Positions 1-11,222 of a stretch of 64,000 nt of DNA are shown one piece after another; positions within the stretch are counted from its first letter, which is position 1; each line of letters starts with the position of its first letter. The notes below the pieces were generated by a model that was not told the origin of the DNA, did not search any database, and saw only the letters and a program-made list of their open reading frames with translations. A program made the translations under genes and the position numbers. Location of the stretch: assembly GCA_024220505.1 (NCBI GenBank), contig JAKZZE010000021.1, positions 124,001 through 188,000 of the forward strand, given 5' to 3'. This DNA is from Rhizopus arrhizus (taxonomy: Eukaryota; Mucoromycota; Mucoromycetes; Mucorales; Rhizopodaceae).

Positions 1-870
1 AATAATTTTGTGATCATCGATAATCTGTCAAGGTTCAAAAAATGGATGCGACACTTTTTGTTGCTCTTCTTTCACAGATGCTTTACCTTTACATTTTTTT
101 TTTAATGGTATCTAGTGAAAAGATAATTTCTTTCATATATATAAGCTTGCTATAGATCGCTTGAATGATAAATAGTCTGTACAATAAAAAATAAAGTATT
201 CATAAATTCATTTTTTTCTCTCCTTGTGGCACATTAGCAATGTCTCAGTTATCATGGATCAATTATAATTAGCGTAATCTCTGTTCAAAATGTAAAACAA
301 TGATTTGGTTACAAACAAGTGTAACATCCTTTTCATTCTGTGCTGCTTGAATAGCTGAAATGTAGGAGACATGAAGCAATAACGATGATTCATAGTTTTT
401 AACACCATGTAAAACATATTTTGATATAAACAAAAGAGATGCATATATACATATATGCTTTTAATACTACCAACTGATAATCTGTCCAAGATGAAAAAAA
501 CAAAATAAAATAAATCTTGTTAGTATTATTAACAGAATGAAAACAATGTTACTATTAAGCAATCTTTGCTATTACCACTACAATCGCTTAGAACTGTAGC
601 GATGCTATGTGGCTACTAAATGACAGTAATCTCAATTTGTAAACACATGCAAATTAACGTAAAACAGTGACATATTACCGATCCATGTTTTTTGATTTTT
701 TTTTTCTTTGCTTATTAAGTGATTCTACAAAATTCTGAACAAATAAATCATAATTCGTTACAAGCCCAAAGGTACTACAAGTCCTAAAAATACTATAGAT
801 CCCAAAGAAACAACAGTGAGAAACAGGATCCTGTAATTCAAATGGATTTACATTTAATAAATAAACTAAA
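1..870 (-). repeat. Dispersed repeat R1, copy 1
   Basis: The block is also found, inverted relative to this copy, at about 41515-42225, and in this orientation at 43060-43680. Over a 231-base stretch (259-489) I count 8 differences from the 43 kb copy. A segment at about 590-753 is absent from the 41.5-42.2 kb copy but partly present in the 43 kb copy. The element is cut by the window edge, so its full length is unknown. No terminal repeats or coding capacity are visible. Confidence 0.85.
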
Positions 871-959
871 AGTCCGTAGAAAGAAAGGCGCCAACAGAAA
901 TTGTCAAGAAAGCCGAGGAAATGAAGATATCTCTGCATGGAGTCTAGGACGCGTCCCGC

Positions 960-1904
960 CATGAGTGATATCAATGATGTACGCAGTAGAGGCAAGCAGG
1001 ATTACAGTAGTTTTAGATAGTGTTTTATCGTTGGAAGGAAGAGACGCATCGGAGAGAGAAAGGCAAATGGCCGTGCGATTATTAATCACAATGTCTTCAA
1101 AAGGACGAGGAAATATATCCATGGCGTAAAAAAGCAGTCGAAACGAGCTATCAATGTGGCAAAGGGCTTTAGGACGAAGATGAACAAACAAAAGTTGTAT
1201 GCGATAGTTATGGTCAGGCAAAGTGGAACCATGGTTTGGAAGACAGTGATAAAAAAAAGTCAACCAGATGAGGAACTACAAAGGCACAGCCGATATTTGA
1301 TTCAGCCCAAAAAGTACTATATTAGGGGCTGCAGGAAAAGCGCCAAAAGTAGCAGGAGTCAGCGATGCTGGAGCACACCCAGTTGAATAGCAGGATCAAG
1401 TACATTGAAACCACCAAGGCGGCGAGATGTACACAGAGAAGGAATACTAATTTTGGGAAATTGTCGAAATTTCTCAAAAGAAGAAGCCATGGATTGTATG
1501 CGTTTCAAAAAGGATTCGGGAGGTATGGATAGAGCTCGTATGACATGCCAGAGACGAGGCAGGATCAAGGAATTCAAAATAGTGACTCTACCTCGGACCG
1601 AAAGAGAACGATGCGAGTAAACTTCACAAGCAGAGACAATTGATCGAACAATCTTATCAAGGAACTGGTTACGTTGAGAGACCGATGTATACAGTGGAAA
1701 TCCAAGGTAAACAATACAGGAGAGAGAACGACGGTCATGCCAAGAATAGATTCTATGAGAATGCAAATGGAATCTCCACAGTAACTGATATATGCCAGAA
1801 GAACCTGATAGTGAAAAAGCCTCGGCTTTGTGAAAAGGCAAATAAGTATTCCTACTCTTCAGGATTTTAAATCTGTCAATAGGATGTCTACCACAGCGGA
1901 ACAA
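960..1904 (-). mobile_element. LINE remnant: end of RT domain and C-terminal region
   Basis: Minus-strand translation resembles the C-terminal part of the LINE reverse transcriptase at 13.4-14.1 kb. Shared features in order are KAEAFSL (KTEAFSL in the longer copy), YLGFPL, LSVRGRVTILNSLILPRLWHV, and RRLGGFNVLDPAIQ. The copy starts after the YADD active site, so it is 5'-truncated. Frames change near 1263-1359, and no stop-free path spans the piece. Its upstream edge abuts the gypsy fragment at about 1905. It is a dead fragment. Confidence 0.75.
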
Positions 1905-1909
1905 ACAGA

Positions 1910-4523
1910 AAAGATTACTAAGATCATTTTAAATGATTTCAGGATGTAATTGCTGTGGATACAAACAAGCCAAATGTTACACACCTCATTGAGTTCGAAA
2001 TTGACACTGGTGATCGCTCTCCTATATGTACCAAACCAAGATCATTTCATCCAGATCTGGAACGTAGAATTCAACAACGTTTGGATTAAATGTGCCACAA
2101 TGGACTTATGAAAAAAATTGATTTTTCACAGTGGAGCTCGAATGTCAGACCTGTCAATAAATCTGATGGATCCATTCGTGTCTGTGGAAATTACGTAGCA
2201 CTGAACAAAATCACCACATCAATCCAATATCCATTTATAAATATGCATGGAGCTTTGCAAAGTATGGGAAATGCAAATTTTTTTTACAAAGATTGATTTG
2301 GCGTCCGGATATTATCAGATTTCAATCAAGTCAACAGATAGAGAGAAAACAGCACTTGTCACCAAATCTGGCTTTTACGTTTTCAATGTCATGAGCATGG
2401 GATTGAAGAACGCACTTATGGTTTTTCAACATTTGATGGACAAAACTCTTGGTGTATATCGATTTGTGTTCTGTATTGCATATTTAGACGACTTGATTAT
2501 TTATTCACCTGATTTGGATATACATATAAAACTAGTTTTGGAAAGGCTACGGTTTGCAAATTTATCTATCAATCTATCCAAATGTCAATGGATATTAACC
2601 AAGGTTGAATATTTAGGTTTTATCATTACTGCTGATGGTATTCAAGGAAATCCAGAAAAAGTCAAGCCTATCATTGAATATCCAGTTCCTGAATCACTCA
2701 AAGATTTAGAACAGTTTTTGGGTATGGCAGGTGTTTACCAAAGATTCATTGGTCAATATCAACTCAAGGCAGAGCCATTACGAAAACTGAAGAAGAAAGA
2801 TACTGAATTCAAGTGGGCGGCTGAACAACAAGAAGTATTCGAAATCATCAAAAAGGATCTTTGTTTGTTGCCTACTCTGAAACAGCCAAATTTTGCAATG
2901 ACATTTGAAATCCACTCTGATGCAGCTACCAATGTAGGTATAGCTGTAATTCTGTGCCAAAGATATAATGATGCTCCATATCCTCTTGCGTTTGCATCAA
3001 GATCATTAACAAGTACTGAAAAGAACTATTTGGTGCAAGAAGTAGAATGTTTAGCAGTGGTATTTGGTATTAAAAAATTTCGTCAATTCTTGGAGTGCGG
3101 ATTCTTCTTGGTATACACTGATCATTCAAGTTTACAATGGGTACTCAAGACAAAATAAGATAAGCAAGCCAGAATCTGGCGTTGGTGTATGTTTCTACAA
3201 GCATTTGATTTCCGAGTTATATAAGTACCAGGTCATACTAATAAAGCGGCTGATGCTTTATCAAGACATCCCTTACCACCAGGATTACAAGCAGTTGATA
3301 CATACAACTGGGTCAATACTCAAAGTCAAGACAGGGATCTACAAGAAATCAAACAAAAAATTGTTGATCATCCAACATCCATTATCAAGGACAGTATTCT
3401 GTACAAGATTTTGGTTGATAAATACAATCTCAAGAAAAACAACGTCTATGTTGCTGTTCCATCTACAGTAATTCCAAGTATTCTCAAGCAATTCCATGAT
3501 TCCAAATTTGCAGGTCATTTTAGTGCTAAGAAAACCAAGTCAAAAATACTGCATCATCTGTTGTGGTGGAGAAATATGGTAGAAGATGTCAAGAAGTATT
3601 GCCAACAATGTAGTCAATGTCAAACAACAAAAGGATCAATATCAAAACAATATAAATTTAGATCTACTCATGGTTCGTATCCGTTTCAGAGAGTTGCGAT
3701 TGATTTTTGGGGCCCACTGCCTACTGTGCAAGGTGTCAAGGCTTACAAATACATTTTGGTTGTGCTGGATACATATACAAAATTTGTTGAATTATTTCCG
3801 ATGGTGTCAACTAGCAGTGAAGAAGTAGCGGAAGTATTTTACAACAAATTCATTCTCAAGCATGGGGTACCAGAAGAAGTATTACAAGACAATGATCCTC
3901 CATTCTCAAGTCCTTATCATTCACAACTCACAAAACTTATTGGTTCAGAAAACATGTTCACACCAGCATATTACCCTCAATCAAATGGTATGGTGGAGAG
4001 ATTCATGGCCACCCTGAGAAGAATGATCATCGCATATACTGAACAAGATATCATCAGTCATGAATGGCATAGAAGTATCAGACTTATACAATTTGTATAC
4101 AACAATACTACACATACAACAACACACTTTACACCATTCTACTTGGTACATGGAAGACACCCAAGAACTCCTTTGGTCACAGCAAACGAAGGCGAGATTT
4201 ATAATCACTACAAGTCTCCACCTCAAGAATTTGCCATAGAGTTACAGAAGAAATTGAATTGTGCGTTTGATGCAGTGGATCAGTTTCTTATCAATAACAA
4301 TCAAGTTGAAAAAACAAATACCTTCAAAACTGGTCAAAAGGTTCTATTGTTCAATCAAGCTTTGTCTACCAAGAAGAAGCCAAGAAAACTCATGTTCGAC
4401 TGGATGGGTCCATTTATTATTACCAAGATCAATTCCAAGGCAACAATTAATTTGAAAAATGAAATATCTTCCAAGTTAGTTATCAATGTTCACATCTCAA
4501 GAATCAAGATCTTCAAGGAGTAA
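1910..4523 (+). pseudogene. Ty3/gypsy-type polyprotein remnant (RT, RNase H, integrase)
   Basis: Translation shows, in order, an RT domain with YLDD (about 2485), an RNase H region with an ADALSRHP linker, an integrase HHCC zinc finger (H-x-H then CQQCSQC, about 3490-3620), the integrase core (AIDFWGP, LQDNDPP, YYPQSNGMVERF), and a GPF-type module near the end. Gag and protease are missing, and no LTRs or primer-binding site are visible. Lesions include a stop at 2087-2089, a frame change near 2280, and in-frame TAA codons at 3156 and 3222. From about 2250 to 4523 the rest is otherwise one open frame, so decay is fairly recent. No C-terminal chromodomain is seen. Confidence 0.9.
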
Positions 4524-5224
4524 TTCTTCATCCTTAGCCATAAGCTTTTTCCCACTGGGTTTTAATGCGTGCAAAAACTTTCTATATTATTATACTTTAT
4601 TATGATACTCATTCTCAATTGTGGGGATGTTGAGTTAAATATTATGTCTGCATTTAAATTAATAAAGTTGCCTTTTATTCTAATTCAGAGTTGTAACACA
4701 TACTTTCTACTTTACAAAATCAAGAGTGTGAGTTGGAAGTCTGTTTTTTTTTATCAAAAAGTTGCCAAAAATCTCAACAGGTATGATAAACAAACAAACT
4801 AATTTTTTTTGAGTAGAATCTTTATTTGACTATATTTTTTAGTACTTTGTGAAAAAAAGTTGTTTAAATCGTGTTTTTACTAAATTTTGCCAAAAATCTC
4901 GACGGGTGTGTGATAGAAAGCGGAAAAAGTTGTCAACAGCAATTCAGAGAAAGCCAAAAGGTATTAAATTCAAGCCAGAGTCATCAGAATATCGTACTGG
5001 TGAAGGAATTCCCGGTATAGCTTTTGCCAGAAGCTGGAAATCCTACCTGGAATAGCAAACCTGGGGTAGTATGCCTGGTCTAGCCTTCTTGGAACAGCCA
5101 GTGTACTGAGATTCCTGCAAGGCAAACTCAGATAAAAATAGTTATCATTTATCATTTTTTTTATCATTTCTTTTCAAATTTTTTTTCAAAAACTTGCCAA
5201 AAATCTCGACACCATCTAATTCAA
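4524..5224. other. Non-coding stretch with a three-times repeated 17-bp motif
   Basis: No gene is recognised. The motif TTGCCAAAAATCTCRAC occurs at about 4762-4778, 4887-4903 and 5194-5210. Between 5000 and 5110 there is a run of short degenerate units around CCTGGNNTAGC. The gypsy 3' LTR would be expected just after 4523, but I cannot identify one. Confidence 0.5.
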
Positions 5225-6245
5225 AAATTCAAATCCTCTGCCGCCTATTGTTGTAGAAGTTAAGTACACTGTCAATATGTCCTTTTATCGTCGATTGATC
5301 GATTATGGTTTATCGGTAACGAAATCATTCGCAATACCACGACAGAATTGACTAATCTTGCTGTTGCGTCAGAAAAACTACCTTTTCTTTTAGAGCTGCC
5401 TTGTCATGGTTGGGCAGAATCTTGCTACTTGCTTAATTCTTCATCAATATCTGATCAATTGCAGCTCATTTCTCTCAATCCACTCGTCGCTCTGGGACAT
5501 TTTCTTATCCAGAAAAAGCCATCGCTACGACGTATTGATTGAATTGGCGACAAAACGATCCAATTTCTCTATACTATTGCATAGCAAATTTTCGGTGATC
5601 AAGAAGTAGTAGCAAGAGCCACTAGGCAAATCCTCAAGATTCACAGAGAAAACAGTAGTCGATCACTAAACAGCTAATCCATACGTTTCTGCTCAGTTCT
5701 CTACCTCAGATTTTGTTGCCAGTATCAAACTTCGCACGGATTACAAAACAAAATAACAAAAATGAACAAACACCCCTCGATTATAATTTATTTATTGCTT
5801 ACAATGGTGTACGCCTTGCGGCACCGGAATAAAATCCTCCTTTTACAAAAAAAAAAACTTCGGTGATGGATTGAAGAAAAATGAATCAGTGATTACAGCA
5901 GAAGATCTAGACGAAATCCACGATTAATGTACAAGGGCAAAATCATATCTGCTTGAAGATGCCCTAGATGAAAGTTCAAAAAAACGTGCTCTGGATTGTT
6001 TGGATCGAGTTTTAGTCAGGATCAACAAACCACGAAAGAAGCCAACAGGATCTGTACTGTCAAATGATGACAATGATGTTGCAATCAAAGATTGGCAATT
6101 TGTTGATAAGTACTATGAAGATCATGGCTCATTAAATTGAGAAATCATCTTTAAACTTGGTAAAGCAAAAGAATTATTTGGTAGTTATTCAAAATGGACC
6201 AGTGCCAAATCAGCATATCACCGATTCCAAAAGCAAAAGCAGTAA
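5225..6245 (+). pseudogene. Decayed Rpn-like PD-(D/E)XK nuclease gene with SANT-like tail, copy A
   Basis: The start (LPPIVVEVKYT, about 5235) matches the second copy at 15.3 kb (LPPLLVEVQYT). It is followed by MSFYRRLIDYGLSV, PFLLELPCHGWAESCYL, and VALGHFLIQKKPSL. The end (about 6070-6240) is a short SANT/Myb-like segment (DWQFVDKYYEDHGS ... KWTSAKSAYHRF). The E-x-K within a hydrophobic strand, followed by an RRL helix, resembles the PD-(D/E)XK core of bacterial Rpn/Transposase_31 proteins; this is inference. There are several stops (around 5349, 5541 and 6138) and frame changes, and the N-terminus is missing. Confidence 0.65.
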
Positions 6246-6892
6246 TATTTAAAACGAACTATGATGAATTGAGTTGGAGAATTAAAGTTATGAATGTTTT
6301 TGAATTTTATTAGTGAATAAAAACAATATGATAATAAAGCTTGAGGTTTCAGGTTAGTTTTATGCTGTGCACGAAAAGAAAAGTGCCTGTATTTGCGTTC
6401 ATCTCAGAAATTTTTACATTTTGGCACAAACAAATAAAGCCTATCTAATGACACAATATGTATTAAGCAGACGAACAATGGAAACCAAAAACCAGTATTA
6501 ACGGAGGAATTGCTCGATTAGCAACGTAAACGAGAAGATAGCATTCTTCATTGTTGGTATCAATGAGGAATCCTTTTTTTTGATACCTCGTCGTTACTAT
6601 TAAATTCTGGGTTTTATTATTTTTTTGTATTTTTTTTTTTAAAATTTTATGGCAATGAGCATGTAGCAACGAAGTGTGCAATGTTGCCCGAGCCAGTTAT
6701 GAATGTAAAAAAATAAAAAACCTTCTTAGGGGACAAGAAGGGAAAAAAGAGAAAGAAAAGGAAAAAGAAAAGAGCAAATTATTTGAAATATGAAGAAATA
6801 TAAGAGGAGAAAGAAAGAAAAAGTAAATAGAAACAAAAATTTAATACAAACCAGATCAAGTACCAGAAAGACTCACACTATTACTTGGGTAA
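6246..6892. other. Intergenic; purine-rich tract
   Basis: No gene seen. Bases 6712-6840 are a long A/G-rich tract lying just 3' of the minus-strand LINE that ends near 6893. It could be that element's degenerate tail, but no clean poly(A) is visible. Confidence 0.4.
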
Positions 6893-7900
6893 TCAATTAA
6901 ACAGCTTGACACCAGGATCAACAGGAGAAGGAGGGCATTCATCATGAAAATAATAATCCAGTTCATGCAGAATCGTACATAGAATAGGCCATAGAGTAAA
7001 CCAGCTATGAGAAGCAGTAGGACGAGGTTTATGTAATGGTAGCAAATTAAGAAGGAAAAAGATTGGATCTTCAATTGAGCGAGGCAAGTACAGACGATGA
7101 TGAACATGTAGACAGTCAAAAGCATGTCGACGACTCCAGTTATGATAAGGATAGAAGATGCATTCTTTAGGTTTACCACCAGGTAGCCAACCAAGACGCC
7201 AGCGAAGAACACGACTACGTTCTGAACAAGTTATCGGTAACCAAAGGATAGGATCCACTTGGATAGTAGGGCGAGTAGAGGATAACAGGATGGAATCAGA
7301 GTTATTACATAGATGTTGAAATTGATCAGCTAAGAATTTGGTGCGAAGAGAGAGAAATTTCTTTTTATCTAAAGTATCAAGGATTGGTCCACAGAGAGAT
7401 TTCCACATTGGAGTATTAGCCAGTTTGTACCAGTGAGAGCGGCTAGTTGAAGATTGAATATATAGCAGCAGATGAGCAAGAAGAGTATCATCAGGTAAAT
7501 GAGTACTACGAAAAAGATACTGGGCTTGAAGGACTGCAACACGAGTTCGCATCGATGGGAGATTGACCAGATGAAGCATGACTTGAACTGAAGACCTAGA
7601 ATGACCGCTGAAGATACGCCTAATACATTGGTTTTGGAAAGTATCAAGTTGATGAATAAATTTAGTTGTGAGAGGACTAATTGCAAGACCATAATCTAAT
7701 TGAGCACGGACCATTTGGCTGTAAAAACGACATGCTAATAAAGGTGAAAAACTTTTAGAATTGAGAACAATAGCAGCAAGTTGGTTCATTGTGAGAGATG
7801 CCTTATTGATATTGTGTTGAATCATAGCAGTATAGTCTAGTAGTCCACCAGGTTTGATAGGTATGTGGTATTTACACATGTAATAAAGTAATAATGTAAA
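6893..7900 (-). mobile_element. LINE remnant, second family (RT C-terminal part)
   Basis: One open minus-strand frame of about 328 residues. It begins at PIKPGGLLDY and continues with helices of the RT thumb/connection type (MVRAQLDYGLAISPL, QNQCIRRIFSGH). Near the end is a C/H-rich segment (ECIFYPYHNWSRRHAFDCLHVHHRL) that could be a degraded C-terminal zinc finger. It does not match the 9.8-15 kb LINE family, so at least two LINE lineages are present. The catalytic RT motifs are missing, as expected for a 5'-truncated copy. The lack of stops suggests recent insertion. Confidence 0.7.
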
Positions 7901-8224
7901 TTACTACAAATATTGATCATCCAAATTGGGAATATCGGACATTGTATTATGCCACCTCAAATAAAATTGTATCTCGATCCACTCTTGAATATTCTAACAA
8001 GTTCCTGGATCAGGATTAATAATTACTTCTTTATAAAAAGTTGTCAAACAATACCAATCCTATAGATGATTTATCATCTAATATCAATAATCATATACTG
8101 TGACTACTATTATTTAGCCGTGGATAGAAAAGTATAAATACCTTCATATTTTTAACTTGAATAAAAGACTTATTTTTATATTTATTGATTGACTTGGTAC
8201 TTTTTTATATGATAAACCCTAAAT
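7901..8224. other. Intergenic, nothing recognised
   Basis: AT-rich DNA between two LINE fragments. I see no open frame, RNA gene or repeat. Confidence 0.5.
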
Positions 8225-8645
8225 ATTACAGCTGTTTGTGGATTAATCACCACGCGGTCAAAGGTGTGAGGCAATTGATCGACAGCCGTAAAAAATAAAG
8301 AGAAGACACCGTCCAGAGACTGGATAAGTTTTTTTAGGTCGCAATTGTTTAAAGATAAATGCTTGACGATAATCCACTTGAATGGGATCCCGAGATTCAG
8401 CTGGCAGGGAATGAGACAAAAGAAAGCCGACTATATGTGATAGAATAACTGAAGAACGTATAGATCGACGATTTCAGAATTTTGAAGTAGGTTCTTGAGG
8501 AAATCCATGTAGAAGCGGTATTAACCATCGCAGTTGTAGGGCACTTTGTTGACTTTGAGGATTTAGAACGTTAAGTCCACTTTTGTGACGCGACCACGGA
8601 TCGAGAACGACCTGTGAGAGTGCAGTTGGTAGCTGGTATCAATCT
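8225..8645 (-). mobile_element. Decayed LINE fragment
   Basis: Minus-strand translation contains GLNVLNPQSQQSALQLRWL, corresponding to GLGLLDPQIQRHNLQIRWL of the 9.8-15 kb LINE. It also contains a downstream F-x-RVVINPQTA segment matching FEDIVINNRTAI in the 1 kb fragment. Frames break repeatedly. Confidence 0.6.
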
Positions 8646-8689
8646 TGGATAGTAGTGTTTAGAATTTAAAAAGCAGTTTTTAACGCGTT

Positions 8690-9060
8690 AACTTACTTTT
8701 TTCGCAGACATTGTCATCTTCATTTTCAAACAGAAGCAAATTCTTCTTCATTTTACCATCTTTATTACGACAACAAACATATTTATGCAAGAAATTAACA
8801 ACAATTATAATAAAGCCAAGTCGGGAAAATGGGGCTGATATCACCTATGTAAATAACAAGGATTTTAACATTGTTAACTAAAAAGATACTGATACATTTC
8901 AGAAACACAGGATATTTCTTTATACCAAAGACAACTAGATGAAAATATCTTTGGATGGTGTACTTGTTCGATTCCTTCTCCTCCCTCAATTGTCAATACT
9001 ACCGAGAAATACAACTTGTCATTAAAAAGGTTGATCCAGGAGCTGAAAGACAACATAAAA
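8690..9060 (-). pseudogene. Possible exon of a membrane protein (unidentified)
   Basis: On the minus strand a frame of about 50 codons runs through a hydrophobic segment (RLGFIIIVVNFL), then a basic, Cys-containing stretch (HKYVCCRNKDGKMKK), then an acidic end. It finishes at a good donor (gtaagtta, about 8700). This looks like the end of a transmembrane segment plus a cytoplasmic tail. An upstream segment (SWINLFNDKLYFSVVLTIEGG, about 9040-8975) follows a plausible ttcag acceptor. I cannot connect these into a full gene. It may be a relic or a false positive. Confidence 0.2.
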
Positions 9061-9817
9061 GAAGATGAAAAAAATTGAAATTGTTACAGGAGGCACTTGA
9101 ATGTTAATATTTTATGAAAAATAAAATTATAGTTAGCTGTAAAAGTGTATGCCATATAATTTCAGATAAATTCGATTATTCCTTTTATCATGTATATACC
9201 CAATTTAGTATCAAAATGTAAGAATGTCACATGCAGGCAAATGTGATAGAAATGAGTGAACATTACATTGAAGTGGTTATTGACGAGACCGATCTCTATG
9301 AAGATCCTGTATACATATGCCAAACTAGTATTATTGGCGTAGACGACAGGACTGTACTTCAAGCATAACCTATGATTTCATATCCATTTTTCTTGAGGTT
9401 TTTCAGTGATTCTTGGTACCTTGATAAGTAAGTACAAATGGAACTGATAAGGTCGTCTATAATTAAATACGTTAGAGATCATTTCAATTCTGTCATGCAT
9501 ATGTTGGTTTACCGTAATAAATGTCTTCCAAAATATATAACTCTCTGGGTGAATTTTTGGGAAGTTAAAAATTTAGCTTATTATTGCGACACCAGGTTGC
9601 AAATGACTGTGTTATTTTTTCACCGAAAACAGTGGTATAAGCCTTGACTAAATTATAAATCTCCTGTGTTGAAATCGTTCCCTTCAAATAAATTTTATCG
9701 TTCTTTGGTAACGAGGTGCGCATTGTTGTAGAACAGCGTCTGATCATAACGGACATTGATTAATCACAACTAAAAGAAGTATACTAAATTGATAAAAGAT
9801 AATAATTTAAATCTTTC
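9061..9817. other. Intergenic region upstream of the large LINE
   Basis: No recognised gene. Two short frames look faintly coding: plus 9240-9366 (EHYIEVVIDETDLYEDPVY) and minus 9565-9756 (63 codons). Neither has a recognisable motif or supporting splice sites. The 5' end of the LINE lies somewhere here, but I cannot place it. Confidence 0.4.
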
Positions 9818-11222
9818 ATGGTTCTTTCCAATAAAATATCTAACCAGTCGGTCAACTCAGTCACGCAGCGACCACAGGCACCAGAGTCTCCTACTAAATT
9901 GAAAAATATGCCCCGGTCCCAAGTAGTGGCCAGGAAGCGAACATCACTTATGCTACTTTCAAAAACAATACTCACAACAGTCAACAAGACAAAGTTATTC
10001 ACTTTAAAATGTGGAGAGCAGGACGTTCTCCAGGTAGTGTCCTCCTGGACATGACTGATAGATCTGAATCGCCCCTGCAGCTTATGGCAATAATTGCAAA
10101 ACAATTTCCATCACGAATCGCGGTTGCAACTACCAAAGAAGGCAGTCGAAAGATTGCTGAAATCAATTTTGATCCCTTAGATTCAGCTATTGATCAAATT
10201 TTTAAAGACGGCATCACTTTTGTAAATGATGCGGTTAGGCTTTTACCTTGTCGAGCCTTAGATCCAGCTGTCCCTTTAGTTCGACTTCAACTATCGAACC
10301 TTCCCTTTCTTAAAGAGGACATTCTTAAAGAACAATTAAGAATGAGTTTGGAACCTTATGGCTCCGTTCTTGATTTGGGAATTCTACGAGAATCCCACAC
10401 TGGCACCTATATGGGTACGGGCTATGCTATACTGAGCGTCCCAAAAAATGATGACAGATTCTCTCCCCTTTCTCACCATCTTCCTTGGTACCAGTCAGAA
10501 GATGAAGGCTTTTATGCTGTGTGGAGTGACATGCCCACCTACTGTCGCTACTGTCATGCTGAAGGACATGCCGTCCCTGATTGTCCAAAGAAATATTCAT
10601 CCCGTGTTTGTTGTAATTGTCGCACTAGTGGCCATATTGCTGCTGAATGCGCAAAAAGCAAGAATAAGTCATTTAAAAAGGCCAGGAAAATTCCTAATGC
10701 TCCACAGGACAGAGTAGCTCAAGATGAGGTCCAGTCGAGCCAAGCTTCTAATGGCATAGCTATGCCTAGCACCTCCCCCAACCTCTCACTTCAAATATTA
10801 TGAAACGTAAACGTTCTATTCGGAACGAATCTGGGGATGACCCAAGGATCCATTCCTCAACTTTGCTAACAACTGAAGAGGACTCTATCTTGGTATCCAC
10901 TCAGGAGGTTTTGAAAGCTCTCTTCACCACACCCGCTGATTCGCAGGAAGATATTCAAATGGAAACTAACACTGGAAGTATCGACGATTTGCATGTTGTT
11001 ACAGACGAAGTTACTATGGACCAAGCCATCAAAAACATTCCTCAGTCTCAACATCAGGCTGCCATGGATAGCCACCATAATGACGCCTCAACAGGATATA
11101 ACTTTCGTCATGACTCTTTAGATAATCTGGGATTACCAATACCAGAATATATCCCTAAGGATCAGCAGCACGGCACCACAGTGTTCAACATTGATGGTGC
11201 TCTAACTCAGTCTAAGCAATAA
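9818..11222 (+). pseudogene. LINE ORF1 (gag-like, two CCHC zinc knuckles)
   Basis: An RNA-binding ORF1-type protein. The middle part has an RRM-like stretch (VRLQLSNLPFLKEDILKEQL ... TGYAIL, about 10280-10440). It is followed by two CCHC knuckles, CRYCHAEGHAVPDC and CCNCRTSGHIAAEC, at about 10550-10655. The C-terminal part is acidic and hydrophilic. The reading frame changes twice: once near 9.9-10.0 kb, and again at 10800, where a TGA overlaps an ATG (ATGA). The second change could be a true stop-restart arrangement, but a simple frameshift is likelier because the downstream part continues the same kind of sequence. Confidence 0.85.

Noticed and set aside
259..489. A 76-codon open frame conserved in all three copies of repeat R1
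   Set aside because: It starts at a TTG. Between copy 1 and copy 3 there are 8 base differences, of which about 6 change the amino acid, so there is no sign of protein-level selection. It is conserved only because the repeat is.
1405..1870. Plus-strand ORFs over the first LINE fragment
   Set aside because: They are antisense to a clear RT C-terminal translation on the minus strand.
10798..10804. ATGA stop-restart in the LINE ORF1 as programmed reinitiation
   Set aside because: The element has many other lesions, and the downstream part continues the ORF1 C-terminus, so an ordinary frameshift is the simpler explanation.
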